From Algibacter amylolyticus (GTDB lineage Bacteria > Bacteroidota > Bacteroidia > Flavobacteriales > Flavobacteriaceae), in assembly GCF_014202225.1 (NCBI RefSeq), contig NZ_JACHGE010000001.1, positions 601,320 through 665,319 on the forward strand: a stretch of DNA of 64,000 bases, given 5' to 3'. A program made the translations under genes and the position numbers. Each line of letters opens with the position of its first letter. The first letter of the stretch is position 1. This document shows, piece after piece, positions 44,701-53,316 of this stretch. The notes below the pieces were generated by a model. The model searched no databases and was not told the DNA's origin. It saw only the letters and a program-made list of their open reading frames with translations.

Positions 44701-46946
44701 TTTGTGAAAATGATTTAGTAGCTAATTCACCTTTAGATTTATTCGGACAATTAACCGGAGAAGATGCAGGCGGAACATGGTCAGACGATAATACTTCAGG
44801 CGCTTTAACTTCAAGCAATGTAGATTTAACAGTATTAGCTATTGGTAGTTATAACTTTACATATACGATAACAGATGCAAACAGCTGTGAAAACAGTTCA
44901 ACGGTAACAGTAATTGTAACCGATGCTCCGGAATCTGGAACCGTAAATACACCGGTAGAATTTTGTATTTCAGAAATTACTTCAGGGCAAACCTATAATT
45001 TATTTGACTTATTAGAAGGCGAAGATCAAACAGGAACATGGGCAGATGATAGTGCTTCGGGCGCTTTAAGCGGGAACGAAGTAACAGTAGATGGACTTGC
45101 TGCAGGAACCTATAACTTTACTTTTGATGTTGATGCAATAGGAAGTTGTGATGATGAGTTAGTTACTGTAAGTATTATTATTAATACTATTGAAGCTCCT
45201 ATGGCAGATGCTATTCAAGAATTTTGTGATAGCGCTACAGTAGCTAGTCTAGTGGCTACGGGTACAAACATTAAATGGTATGATGCAGCTACAGCGGGTA
45301 ACCTTTTAGCTAATGATACTGCCTTAGTAGACGGCCAAATGTACTATGCGAGTCAAACCAATGCTACAATAGGATGTGAGTCTACAATTAGAACAGCGGT
45401 AACAGCAACCATCTATCAGTCACCAAACGCAGGCGCTGCAAATGCAACGGCAATTATATCTTGTAACGATAATACAAGTATCGACTTATTTACAGGATTA
45501 GATGGCACTCAAGATACTACAGGAACTTGGCAAAATGATGATAGTGCCGGTACTATAACTGGTAATACCTTAGATGTTACAGGTGTTTCTGCAGGTATAT
45601 ACAATTATACGTATTTAGTAAGCGCTTCTTCTCCTTGTGTAGATGATAGTGTAACAATAACAATTACTATTGAAGAGCCTTTAAATGCGGGTTCAAACAC
45701 AAACATCCAGCAGGTTATGTGTAGTAATGAAGGAACAGTCGATTTATTTACGCTTTTAGGTGGTGCAGATACTGGCGGAACATGGTCTCCAGCATTAACA
45801 AGCGGAACAGGTGTTTTTGATCCTTTAGTTGATGTAGATGGTACTTTTGTGTACACCCTTACTAACAGTTGTGGTACGTTTACAAATCAAGTTGAAGTAG
45901 AAGTAACCTTAGCACCAAATGCGGGAGCAGACACTACACTAGACATTTGTACTAGTGCTGAAACTGTAGATTTATTTACTTTATTAGGAACAGGTGCACA
46001 AAGCGGTGGTGTATGGTCACCAGAACTAACAAGTACTACAGGTGTTTTTGATCCTGCTGTCGATACTTCTGGCACATATATTTATACCGTAACAGCGGTT
46101 TCGCCATGTTCTCCAGATGCTACAGCAGAAATTGTAGTAACAGTTACGGATACACCAGCAGTTAATGTTCTAAATCCAAATCCAGAATTCTGTATGGAAG
46201 ACAATCCAACAGTTGCAGATTTATCTGCTAGTATAAGCGCAACAGGAACGGCTAATTGGTATGATGATATGGCACTTACAATGCCATTACAAGATACAGA
46301 TAGCTTAGTAGATGGTGAAGATTATTATGTAACACAAACAAGCAATGGTTGTGAGTCTTTAGGTGTCGAGCAAATTAATGTAACTATTAACGACGCACCT
46401 ACACCAACTTTAAAGGATTCAACTGTAGAATATTGTATAAATGACAATCCTACTATTAATACATTATCGGATAATATTACAGAATATGACAATACAGATG
46501 ATAATCTAAGATGGTATGATGCAGCAACAGGCGGATCAGCAATTTCAAATAACTCATCCTTAACAAATACCACATATTATGTGGCGTTAGTAGATGCTGC
46601 AACCGGATGTGAAAGTAGCGTGCGTCTAGAAGTAACGCCAGATTTAACGGCTTGTGGTAAACTTCAAATTCCAGATGGATTTTCTCCTAATGGCGATGGC
46701 ACTAACGATACTTTCGATATCGATAACTTAGCTATTCTATATCCTAATTTCGAAATAGAAATTTTTAACCGAAACGGAAACGTGGTTTATAAAGGAAATG
46801 CTAATTCACCAAGATTCGACGGTACGTCTAATCAAGGTAGAGTCGTATCAAAGGGTGATTTACCAGTAGGTGTTTATTTCTACATTTTCAACTATAACGA
46901 TGGTGAAAACAAACCAGAACAAGGACGTTTATACTTAAGCAGATAA
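41757..46946 (+). CDS. Large repeat-rich surface protein with T9SS type B (CHU_C) sorting domain
   Basis: This is a protein of about 1729 residues with a signal peptide (KITLSYALFFLLLFGMSYSGFSQ). The body is a chain of beta-sandwich modules of about 80-90 residues built on ..FCENDL..NSP.DLF..L.GED..GTW.DD...L....V.L..L..G.YNFTYT. The last 95 residues, starting LQIPDGFSPNGDGTNDTFDI, are the gliding-motility-associated C-terminal domain (type B). This directs secretion through the T9SS with help from a SprF/PorP-type protein, and one is encoded next. I chose ATG at 41757 over 41724 because the signal peptide begins there. The role is probably adhesion or gliding-type surface display; the ligand is unknown. 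Confidence 0.9.
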   Translation: MKTKPTPKITLSYALFFLLLFGMSYSGFSQCPTVANPAPPPICDAAGYSFGDLNANASDGGDGIVWYDSPSGGNAFNVNELVDEGIYYADNHSGDCASRLPITIDFVVNASGQNLDRVYCSNESATYQVYVDDVLNASIPAGGSVEIYSDFALTNSVNYSDAIPSSMVNHYILFVDGSGCKSQIESARIVVSGSPSEATPPPSQPFCSDANATVADLDPGTTGNFYWYKNLDGSGDPIAPSLASTEVLENGTYYVQVDNFICVSDPVAVTVAIDDPVNPGTSSSLAYCNDSLPVADFNLFDELGGTKDTTGSWSGPQATANGHLGTINISSLTTPGDYIFIYTVPSNGVCPDGVSEVTISVFESLSSGNASAANPASFCIADLPSEFDLFSLVENHDLGGQWTAGTASTDPVITSPIDLSGLTAGTYNYTYTQNVTPNPCPENSTTVQVVVLEDPNAGVALNAVFCENDLTANSPYNLFDALDGSQDNNSGTWADSNSNTISNSLDITSLTVEGSPYSFNYTIDNGTCSDTEIITITIEPAPESGTVNPAAMFCEGTGSTNFDLFTLLEGEDQTGTWSDDDATGVVTGNIIDLSRLTPATYSFTFDVDAIGSCDDELVTVQITINPLPETGTPMPATFCENDLVANSPLDLFGQLTGEDAGGTWTDDNSSGALTSSNVDLTALAIGNYNFTYTITDANSCENSSTITVIVTDAPESGIVNPAAMFCEGTGSATFDLFTLLEGEDQTGTWSDDNGSGVLTGNEVDLSGLTPETYNFTFDVDAIGSCDDELVTVQITINPLPETGTPMPATFCENDLVGNSPLDLFGQLTGEDAGGTWTDDNSSGALTSSNVDLTALAIGSYNFTYTITDANSCENSSTVTVIVTDAPESGTVNPAAMFCEGTGSTTFDLFTLLEGEDQTGTWIDDDATGVVTGNIVDLSGLTPATYNFTFDVDAIGSCNDELVTVQITINALPSTGTPMAATFCENDLVANSPLDLFGQLTGEDAGGTWSDDNTSGALTSSNVDLTVLAIGSYNFTYTITDANSCENSSTVTVIVTDAPESGTVNTPVEFCISEITSGQTYNLFDLLEGEDQTGTWADDSASGALSGNEVTVDGLAAGTYNFTFDVDAIGSCDDELVTVSIIINTIEAPMADAIQEFCDSATVASLVATGTNIKWYDAATAGNLLANDTALVDGQMYYASQTNATIGCESTIRTAVTATIYQSPNAGAANATAIISCNDNTSIDLFTGLDGTQDTTGTWQNDDSAGTITGNTLDVTGVSAGIYNYTYLVSASSPCVDDSVTITITIEEPLNAGSNTNIQQVMCSNEGTVDLFTLLGGADTGGTWSPALTSGTGVFDPLVDVDGTFVYTLTNSCGTFTNQVEVEVTLAPNAGADTTLDICTSAETVDLFTLLGTGAQSGGVWSPELTSTTGVFDPAVDTSGTYIYTVTAVSPCSPDATAEIVVTVTDTPAVNVLNPNPEFCMEDNPTVADLSASISATGTANWYDDMALTMPLQDTDSLVDGEDYYVTQTSNGCESLGVEQINVTINDAPTPTLKDSTVEYCINDNPTINTLSDNITEYDNTDDNLRWYDAATGGSAISNNSSLTNTTYYVALVDAATGCESSVRLEVTPDLTACGKLQIPDGFSPNGDGTNDTFDIDNLAILYPNFEIEIFNRNGNVVYKGNANSPRFDGTSNQGRVVSKGDLPVGVYFYIFNYNDGENKPEQGRLYLSR
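43383..44930 (+). repeat. Three near-identical 516-bp tandem repeats in the type B surface protein
   Basis: Units begin at 43383, 43899 and 44415 (GAATCTGGAA....GTAAA.CCAGCAGCAATG). A partial fourth begins at 44931, so the period is exactly 516 bases or 172 residues. Each unit encodes two beta modules. Differences between units are few and mostly synonymous, which points to recent duplication or gene conversion. Repeat number could vary between strains or be collapsed in assemblies. Confidence 0.9.
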
Positions 46947-46973
46947 TTTATACAAAAAGCAAAATTTAAGAAC

Positions 46974-47930
46974 ATGAAACATTTAAATATATATCATAGA
47001 ATAGCTGCTTTGTTAAGTATAATGATACTGTCTTTTCAAGGTAACGCACAACAAGATCCTCAGTTTACACATTACATGTATAACATGAGTGTTATTAATC
47101 CTGCCTATGCTACAGCAGAAGAAGGGATTTTGAATTTAGGAGGATTGTACCGAACACAATGGGTAGGACTAGAAGGCGCTCCAAAAACAGGAAGCTTTTT
47201 CGCCCACACACCTATAAACGATAAAATAGAGATGGGAATCTCTTTTACCAACGATAATATTGGCGATGTCGTAAACGAAAATAACATTTATGCAGATGTA
47301 GCGTATGTGTTACCGGTGGGATTAGAAAGTAAATTATCATTTGGTCTAAAAGCCGGTGTAACGCTTTTTGATACTAATTTTAACGGCTTTCAATTACAGT
47401 CTGGAGGATCAAGTTCCGATGAGGCATTCGATGAAAACATTAGTAAAGCCTTTCCAAATCTAGGTATTGGAGCTTTCTTTTTTACCGATTCTTATTATTT
47501 AGGTTTATCGGCACCAAATATGCTTTCAACAAAACACTTAGAAAATGAAAATGGTATTGCAGCTACAGGTGTTCAAAATGTACACTACTTTTTAACCGGT
47601 GGATATGTTTTCGATCTTAATAAAGATTTAAAACTAAAACCAGCATTTATGGCTAGAGGCGTAAAGGGTGCTCCAATGGCTATTGATGTTACGGCTAATG
47701 TGTTAATTAACGAAAAATTAGAGGCTGGTTTAGGATATCGTTTAGGCGATGCTATGAGTGCTCTAGTAAATTTCAGAATTACACCAGAGCTTAAAGTAGG
47801 GTATGCTTACGATTATACTACGTCTAATCTAGGAGACTTTAATTCTGGATCTCACGAAATATTCATTTTGTTTGATGTTGATTTATTCGGATTTAAAAGC
47901 GGATACGATCGTTCACCAAGATTCTTCTAA
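46974..47930 (+). CDS. PorP/SprF family outer membrane protein
   Basis: This 318-residue protein has a signal peptide and the family opening QQDPQFTHYMYNMSVINPAYA. Alternating beta strands follow, through ELKVGYAYDYTTSNLGDFNSGSHEIFI, typical of the PorP/SprF barrel. PorP/SprF members are outer membrane partners needed for secretion or anchoring of specific type B T9SS cargo, usually encoded next door. It lies 27 bases after the large type B protein and 19 before the OmpA/PD40 protein, a three-gene arrangement seen repeatedly in Flavobacteriaceae. Confidence 0.9.
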   Translation: MKHLNIYHRIAALLSIMILSFQGNAQQDPQFTHYMYNMSVINPAYATAEEGILNLGGLYRTQWVGLEGAPKTGSFFAHTPINDKIEMGISFTNDNIGDVVNENNIYADVAYVLPVGLESKLSFGLKAGVTLFDTNFNGFQLQSGGSSSDEAFDENISKAFPNLGIGAFFFTDSYYLGLSAPNMLSTKHLENENGIAATGVQNVHYFLTGGYVFDLNKDLKLKPAFMARGVKGAPMAIDVTANVLINEKLEAGLGYRLGDAMSALVNFRITPELKVGYAYDYTTSNLGDFNSGSHEIFILFDVDLFGFKSGYDRSPRFF

Positions 47931-47949
47931 CATTTAATACTAGGAAAAC

Positions 47950-49836
47950 ATGAAAAAATATACATACATACTTGCAGGCCTTTTATTAGTTAGTGGACTG
48001 GCTCAAGCGCAAAAGAAAAATTTAAAGCGCGTTAATAAGCTTTTTGAAATGAGAGCTTACAAAGACGCTGCCGAAATTTATGAAACCAAAGAGCGTAATC
48101 AAACAGTACTTCAAAATTTAGCAGATAGTTATTATTACAATACAAGTTTGCAAAAGGCTGTTAAAACATACAGAGAATTATTTGTTGAATATGGCGACTC
48201 TATTGATATTGATTATCATTTTAGATTTGCACAAGCCTTAAAAGGTGTTAAGGAATACAAAGAAGCAGATAAGCACTTAAAAATGTATTATAATAAGCCT
48301 ATTAATACCTTAGCCCTTATTGAGCAAACCGATAAAACAACACCGCATAACTTCAAATTGAAGCAAATTGAAAATAAAAATTCAAGTAGCGATTTTGGAT
48401 TATCTTTTTATGGCGATAATAAAGTTGCATTTGCTTCTGGGCGTAACTCAGAAAACCCGAATTACACATGGAATAATTTACCTTATTTAGATATTTATAG
48501 TGCTACGTTAACCAATCAGAATGTTTTAGAAGATATTCAACCATTTTCTGAAGCTATTAATACAAGTTCGCACGAAAGTAGCCCTGTTTTTACTAAAGAT
48601 GGTAAAACGATGTATTTTAATAGAACTAATACTACACGTAAAAAAACGGACGAAGAGCGTATTGCACACATTAAAATTTATAAAGCAGAATTAGTAAATG
48701 GAGAATGGACTAATGTTACCTCATTGCCATTTACATCAAACTCATATAGTACAGAGCATCCTGCTTTAAGTAAAGATGAAAAAACACTTTATTTTGCTAG
48801 TGATATGCCAGGAACTTATGGAAGTTTCGATATTTATAAAGTAGCAATTAATGATGACGGCACTTACGGAGAACCAGAAAATTTAGGAGATACTATAAAT
48901 ACGAAACACAGAGAGCAGTTTCCTTTTATTAGCGAGTTTAATGTACTGTATTTTTCGTCTAATGGTCATTTAGGATTTGGTGGTTTAGATGTGTTTAGAA
49001 GTAACTTAGTTAATGAAACATTCGATAAACCAGTAAACTTAGGAAGTTCTATAAATAGTAATTTAGACGACTTTGCTTATGTAATTAGAGAGAAAGATAA
49101 CAAAGGTTATGTGTCTTCAAATAAATCAGGTTACGATAGAGTATTTGGATTCTCAAGAGTAGAAAATCCTTTAACAAAATATCAAGTAGAAGGGGTTGTA
49201 CAAGATTTAAATAGCAAAGCTTTACTTAAAGGCGCATTGGTAACTTTATTTGATGAGTCCGATACTGTTATTCAAGATACCATTGTTGGAGATGATGCTT
49301 ATTATATCTTTAAAATAGAACCAAATAAAAAGTATAAAGTTCGCGGGACGCAAAAAGCCTATATTCCTCAGGATGTTGAGTTTTCAACAGATAGTAAAGG
49401 TAAAGTGCAACACGATATTTACTTAACGTTAGAGTCTTTTGCTGATGCTGAAGAGCGTGTTAAGGAAAATGAAAAAGGCGATGTTCAAGTTAATTTAGAT
49501 AAAATTTTCTTCGATTTTGATGCCGCTATAATTCGCGAAGATGCTGCTAAAACTTTACAAGTACTAGTAGATTTAATGAAGAAATATCCAAGTATGGAAG
49601 TAGAGGTTTCTGCGCATACTGATGCTCGCGGACCAGATGAGTACAATTTAAACTTATCTAAAAAACGTGCCGCTTCAACGCTAGAATATCTAGTAAGTCA
49701 GGGTATTGAAAGAAGCCGTTTAAAAAGTATTGGTTATGGCGAAATGCAACCACTTAACGCATGTGTTAAAGAAGGCATTTGCGACGATAGAGAATATGAT
49801 ATTAACAGGCGTTGTGAATTTACAATTTTGAAATAA
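47950..49836 (+). CDS. OmpA family protein with PD40 repeats (T9SS partner)
   Basis: This 628-residue exported protein has a signal peptide (ILAGLLLVSGLAQA) and TPR-like helices (25-110). A beta-propeller of PD40/WD40-like repeats follows (ESSPVFTKDGKTMYFNR, EHPALSKDEKTLYFASDM, QFPFISEFNVLYFSS). A carboxypeptidase-regulatory-like domain lies near 410-490. A C-terminal OmpA domain (KIFFDFDAAIIREDA, VSAHTDARGPDEYN) binds peptidoglycan. Such proteins anchor PorP/SprF complexes to the cell wall. It is last in the surface-protein operon. Confidence 0.9.
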   Translation: MKKYTYILAGLLLVSGLAQAQKKNLKRVNKLFEMRAYKDAAEIYETKERNQTVLQNLADSYYYNTSLQKAVKTYRELFVEYGDSIDIDYHFRFAQALKGVKEYKEADKHLKMYYNKPINTLALIEQTDKTTPHNFKLKQIENKNSSSDFGLSFYGDNKVAFASGRNSENPNYTWNNLPYLDIYSATLTNQNVLEDIQPFSEAINTSSHESSPVFTKDGKTMYFNRTNTTRKKTDEERIAHIKIYKAELVNGEWTNVTSLPFTSNSYSTEHPALSKDEKTLYFASDMPGTYGSFDIYKVAINDDGTYGEPENLGDTINTKHREQFPFISEFNVLYFSSNGHLGFGGLDVFRSNLVNETFDKPVNLGSSINSNLDDFAYVIREKDNKGYVSSNKSGYDRVFGFSRVENPLTKYQVEGVVQDLNSKALLKGALVTLFDESDTVIQDTIVGDDAYYIFKIEPNKKYKVRGTQKAYIPQDVEFSTDSKGKVQHDIYLTLESFADAEERVKENEKGDVQVNLDKIFFDFDAAIIREDAAKTLQVLVDLMKKYPSMEVEVSAHTDARGPDEYNLNLSKKRAASTLEYLVSQGIERSRLKSIGYGEMQPLNACVKEGICDDREYDINRRCEFTILK

Positions 49837-49860
49837 TTAAAATACTAACCTAAATCCTTA

Positions 49861-49905
49861 AAAGCCTTTCTTTCTAACATACTTAGAGTTGAAAGGTTTT
49901 TCTTT
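49861..49905 (+). terminator. Intrinsic terminator of the type B surface-protein operon
   Basis: AAAGCCTTTC pairs with GAAAGGTTTT (one G-U pair) around an inner TCTAA/TTAGA stem, followed by a T-rich tail. It starts 24 bases after the stop of the OmpA/PD40 gene. Confidence 0.72.
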
Positions 49906-49954
49906 GTTTATAAACTAAATTATCGTTGAAATAATGTTTAATTACGATAATGTG

Positions 49955-49985
49955 TTGGTTTGTTATGAAATAACATATATATTTG
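49955..49985 (+). promoter_or_regulatory. Promoter of the FG-GAP/T9SS type A gene
   Basis: TTG (49955-49957), 20 bases, TATATTTG (49978-49985): a full match to the Bacteroidetes consensus TTG-N19-21-TAnnTTTG. Transcription would start near 49992. The upstream ATG at 50002 would then leave almost no leader, so the ATG at 50026 is preferred. Confidence 0.65.
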
Positions 49986-50025
49986 ATAATAATAAACCTA
50001 CATGTTAATCAAAGACTACCCAACA

Positions 50026-51681
50026 ATGAAAAAAATTACATTTTTATTACTACTAATAGTATTTCCTTTTTTAATAAATGGACAAAATTACACTGAACTA
50101 ACAGCAGGAGGAACTTCTCCTTTAAGTTCGGTAGACACTAATTTTGAGATAGGAGATACTAGAACTAGTTTCTCTATTGATTATGATGCCGATGGAGATG
50201 ACGATATTATATCCATTAATGCTTCTAATAATGCTTGGCATTTATTGCGGAATGATGGAACTGGTAGTTTTACTTCTGAAACGGGTACAACAATAGGGTT
50301 ATCCATAGCGAATCCCGTGAATTTTATCATAATGGATTACGATAATGATGGCGATCAAGATATCATTGATCCAGTAAAAGGCGCAGATACACAAGCCGCA
50401 ATATTTAGGAACGATGGAGGTGCATTTGTTGAACTAACAGCAGGAGGAACTTCTCCTTTAAGTTCATTAGATACTAATTTTGAAGTAGGAGGTATTAGTA
50501 CAAGTTTCTCTATTGACTATGATGTTGATGGAGATGAGGACATTATATCGATTAATTCAACTATGAGTGCTTGGCATTTATTAAGAAATGATGGAACTGG
50601 TAGCTTTACTGTTGAAACAGGTACAACAATAGGGTTATCAATAGCTAATACTGCTAATTTTTTCGTGATGGATTACGATAATGATGGCGACCAAGATATC
50701 ATTGATCCAGTAAAAGGCACAGATACACAAGCAGCAATATTTAGAAACGATGGTGGTACATTCGTTGAATTAACGGCAGGAGGAACTTCTCCTTTAATTT
50801 CAGTAAATTCTAATTTTGAGATAGGAGATATTAGAACGAGTTTCTCTATTGATTATGATGTTGATGGAGATGAGGATATTATATCGATTAACTCTGCAAA
50901 TAATGCATGGCATATATTAAGAAATGATGGAAGTGGAAGTTTTACAGTTGAAACTGAAACAACAATAGGTTTGTCAAAAAATAACCCCGAAAACTTTTTT
51001 ATAATAGATTATGATAACGATGACGATCAAGATATTGTAGATACTCCAAAAGGTATAGATACCGATGCTGCTATATTTAGTAATAATAATGCTCCTCCAA
51101 CGATTATGTCTAGTATGCCTGTTGATGATTCAACAGGATTTGATTCCTCAGAAAACATTGAAATTATTTTTAATGAAAGTATTAACAAAGGAACTGGAAA
51201 TATAGAAATAAGAAGAGTAAATGATAATAGTGTGGTAGAAACCATAGACGTAGTAATTGCTAATGTTTCGGGGTCTGTGCTTACCATAAACCCAACTAGT
51301 AATTTAATTACAGGTGTAAATTTATATATTCATATAGCTCCGGGCGCCATAACTGATGCGGATGGAGAAATACCTGTTTCATTAAATAATAACTCTCAAA
51401 CTTTAAATTTTACAGCCGAAAACACTCTAAGAGTTGATGATTCGTTATTAAACAATTCAATAAATATATATCCAAATCCTGTTAATAATAAGTTATTTGT
51501 AAACTCAACAAACATACAAATTCAAGAAGCAGTAATCTATGACGTTTTAGGGAAAGCGATAAGAAATATAGAACTAAAAGGTATTAATATGATTGATTTT
51601 TCTAGTATTAATATTGGATTATATCTGTTGAAATTGAAAACTAACCAAGGAACATTTACAGAAAGAATTATTAAGGAATAG
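50026..51681 (+). CDS. FG-GAP/VCBS-like repeat protein with T9SS type A sorting domain
   Basis: This protein of about 551 residues has a signal peptide (MKKITFLLLLIVFPFLINGQ). Three 112-residue repeats follow, each with two calcium-loop-like segments (DYDADGDDDIISIN and DYDNDGDQDIIDP), as in FG-GAP/VCBS propellers. An SbsA-type Ig-like domain comes next (APPTIMSSMPVDDSTGFDSS to GAITDADGE). A type A sorting domain ends the protein (NIYPNPVNNKLFVNSTN, ending TERIIKE). It should be secreted through the T9SS. Three copies are too few for a full propeller. I chose ATG at 50026 for the signal peptide. Its function is unknown. Confidence 0.85.
   Translation: MKKITFLLLLIVFPFLINGQNYTELTAGGTSPLSSVDTNFEIGDTRTSFSIDYDADGDDDIISINASNNAWHLLRNDGTGSFTSETGTTIGLSIANPVNFIIMDYDNDGDQDIIDPVKGADTQAAIFRNDGGAFVELTAGGTSPLSSLDTNFEVGGISTSFSIDYDVDGDEDIISINSTMSAWHLLRNDGTGSFTVETGTTIGLSIANTANFFVMDYDNDGDQDIIDPVKGTDTQAAIFRNDGGTFVELTAGGTSPLISVNSNFEIGDIRTSFSIDYDVDGDEDIISINSANNAWHILRNDGSGSFTVETETTIGLSKNNPENFFIIDYDNDDDQDIVDTPKGIDTDAAIFSNNNAPPTIMSSMPVDDSTGFDSSENIEIIFNESINKGTGNIEIRRVNDNSVVETIDVVIANVSGSVLTINPTSNLITGVNLYIHIAPGAITDADGEIPVSLNNNSQTLNFTAENTLRVDDSLLNNSINIYPNPVNNKLFVNSTNIQIQEAVIYDVLGKAIRNIELKGINMIDFSSINIGLYLLKLKTNQGTFTERIIKE
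50095..51102 (+). repeat. Three 336-bp tandem repeats
   Basis: Units start at 50095, 50431 and 50767 (GAACTAACAGCAGGAGGAAC or a close variant) with an exact 336-base (112-residue) period. DNA identity between neighbouring units is high, indicating recent duplication. Confidence 0.85.
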
Positions 51682-51701
51682 ATTGAAGAATTTAAATAAA
51701 C

Positions 51702-51739
51702 AAAAAAAGGCCTTTTCTGTTTTGGAAAGGCCTTTTTTT
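51702..51739. terminator. Bidirectional terminator after the FG-GAP gene
   Basis: AAAAAAAGGCCTTT and AAAGGCCTTTTTTT form a perfect 14-bp stem around a 10-base loop, with A- and T-runs on the two sides, 20 bases after the stop codon. Confidence 0.88.
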
Positions 51740-51848
51740 ATTTTAAAAAAAACTGTATATAATTTTTTTTAAGATTATTTTGTGATGCGTAAGTTTCCGA
51801 GTAAGTCATTTGTTTTGCTTATTTTTATCATATTAAATTGATAAGGGT

Positions 51849-52064
51849 ATGGGGTATTATATAGCGGTATTAGTTTTGTTTGTGTTAGTTGGTTACATTA
51901 TCCATAAAATAGCCTTCAATCGGTTTAAAAAATTAAAAGGTAGAAAACCAAATAGAAGAGAGCTTTGGAGTATCTATCACTGGGAGGGTGTTCTAGGTAT
52001 AAGTGCTGTATTTGTTCTTGTCTTTGTATATATTTTAAAAGCCTCCAATGTTTTACCCCTTTAA
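51849..52064 (+). CDS. Small two-helix membrane protein
   Basis: This 71-residue protein has two hydrophobic segments (YIAVLVLFVLVGYIIH and VLGISAVFVLVFVYILKA) joined by a basic loop (RFKKLKGRKPNRRELWSIYHW). No family is recognised. It lies 48 bases upstream of ruvB on the same strand and may be co-transcribed, although an inverted repeat lies in the gap. A plain small inner-membrane protein is all that can be said. Confidence 0.6.
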   Translation: MGYYIAVLVLFVLVGYIIHKIAFNRFKKLKGRKPNRRELWSIYHWEGVLGISAVFVLVFVYILKASNVLPL

Positions 52065-52074
52065 ATGTTTTAAA

Positions 52075-52096
52075 AATCCGATCGATTAATCGGATT
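52075..52096. promoter_or_regulatory. 8-bp inverted repeat upstream of ruvB
   Basis: AATCCGAT, 6 bases (CGATTA), ATCGGATT: a perfect inverted repeat ending 16 bases before the ruvB ATG. There is no T-run. It could be an operator or a hairpin in the leader; no regulator can be named. Confidence 0.4.
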
Positions 52097-52112
52097 ATGT
52101 CACACTAAAAAA

Positions 52113-53135
52113 ATGAACGAAAACCTAGATCCAACAGACGAAAATTTTTCACCAGAAGAATTTGATGTAGAAAAAAAATTAAGACCCTTATCATTTGATG
52201 ATTTTACAGGTCAGGATCAAGTATTGGAAAACCTTCAAATATTTGTTCAAGCTGCTAATTTAAGAACAGAAGCCTTAGATCATACCTTGTTTCACGGTCC
52301 TCCAGGATTAGGAAAAACAACATTAGCACATATTTTAGCTAACGAGCTAGAAGTGGGTATAAAAGTAACCTCTGGACCTGTATTAGATAAGCCAGGAGAC
52401 TTAGCAGGATTGCTTACTAATCTTGACGACCGCGATGTTTTATTTATCGATGAAATCCATAGATTAAGCCCTATAGTTGAAGAATATTTGTATTCGGCCA
52501 TGGAGGATTATAAAATTGATATCATGATTGAAACAGGACCCAACGCGAGAACGGTTCAAATAAATCTAAATCCCTTTACTTTAATAGGAGCTACAACACG
52601 ATCAGGGTTATTAACTGCGCCAATGCGCGCGCGTTTTGGCATTCAAAGCAGATTGCAATATTATAAAACCGATTTATTAACCACCATTGTGCAACGAAGT
52701 GCTACTATTTTAGACGTACCCATTTCAATGGAAGCTGCTATAGAAATTGCAGGTCGTAGTCGGGGTACTCCTCGTATTGCAAATGCATTATTACGTCGTG
52801 TTCGTGATTTCGCTCAAATAAAAGGTAATGGAAGAATCGATATTAAAATAGCAAAATATGCTCTAGAGGCTTTAAATGTCGACGCGCATGGTTTAGATGA
52901 AATGGATAATAAAATATTAACCACCATTATCGAAAAGTTTAAAGGCGGTCCGGTTGGTATTTCTACTATTGCAACTGCAGTAAGCGAAAGTTCAGAAACT
53001 ATAGAGGAAGTTTACGAGCCGTTTTTAATACAACAAGGTTTCATTATGCGCACACCTAGAGGCAGAGAAGTAACAGAACAAGCATATAAACACCTTGGGA
53101 AAATAAAAGGACCCACTCAGGGCGGTTTGTTTTAA
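52113..53135 (+). CDS. ruvB: Holliday junction branch-migration helicase RuvB
   Basis: This 340-residue AAA+ motor has [18 protein letters not shown], Walker [14 protein letters not shown], Walker [12 protein letters not shown], sensor [19 protein letters not shown] and the arginine-finger region [16 protein letters not shown]. The C-terminal winged helix reads [14 protein letters not shown]. It drives branch migration together with RuvA, which is not in the window. It lies upstream of queG, which is common in Flavobacteriaceae, with the peroxidase and P450 genes between. Confidence 0.97.
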   Translation: MNENLDPTDENFSPEEFDVEKKLRPLSFDDFTGQDQVLENLQIFVQAANLRTEALDHTLFHGPPGLGKTTLAHILANELEVGIKVTSGPVLDKPGDLAGLLTNLDDRDVLFIDEIHRLSPIVEEYLYSAMEDYKIDIMIETGPNARTVQINLNPFTLIGATTRSGLLTAPMRARFGIQSRLQYYKTDLLTTIVQRSATILDVPISMEAAIEIAGRSRGTPRIANALLRRVRDFAQIKGNGRIDIKIAKYALEALNVDAHGLDEMDNKILTTIIEKFKGGPVGISTIATAVSESSETIEEVYEPFLIQQGFIMRTPRGREVTEQAYKHLGKIKGPTQGGLF

Positions 53136-53316
53136 CTATTAGTGCTGTAAAATGCTTGAAACCTAGATGAAAAGGAGGTTTTTTATAGATGAAATTTGCA
53201 CTTTAACGAAATTTTAACAATACAACTATTTTATAGGTTTTTCAACTAATTTTTGTAAGGTTTTATAGGTTAAGGGTATACATTTACCTCGTAAATTGTA
53301 ACCCAACTTTTTTATT

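Noticed and set aside
43383-44930. 516-bp repeats as a CRISPR-like or mobile repeat
   Set aside because: The repeats are tandem, in frame and fully coding for beta modules of one protein, with no spacers or terminal inverted repeats.
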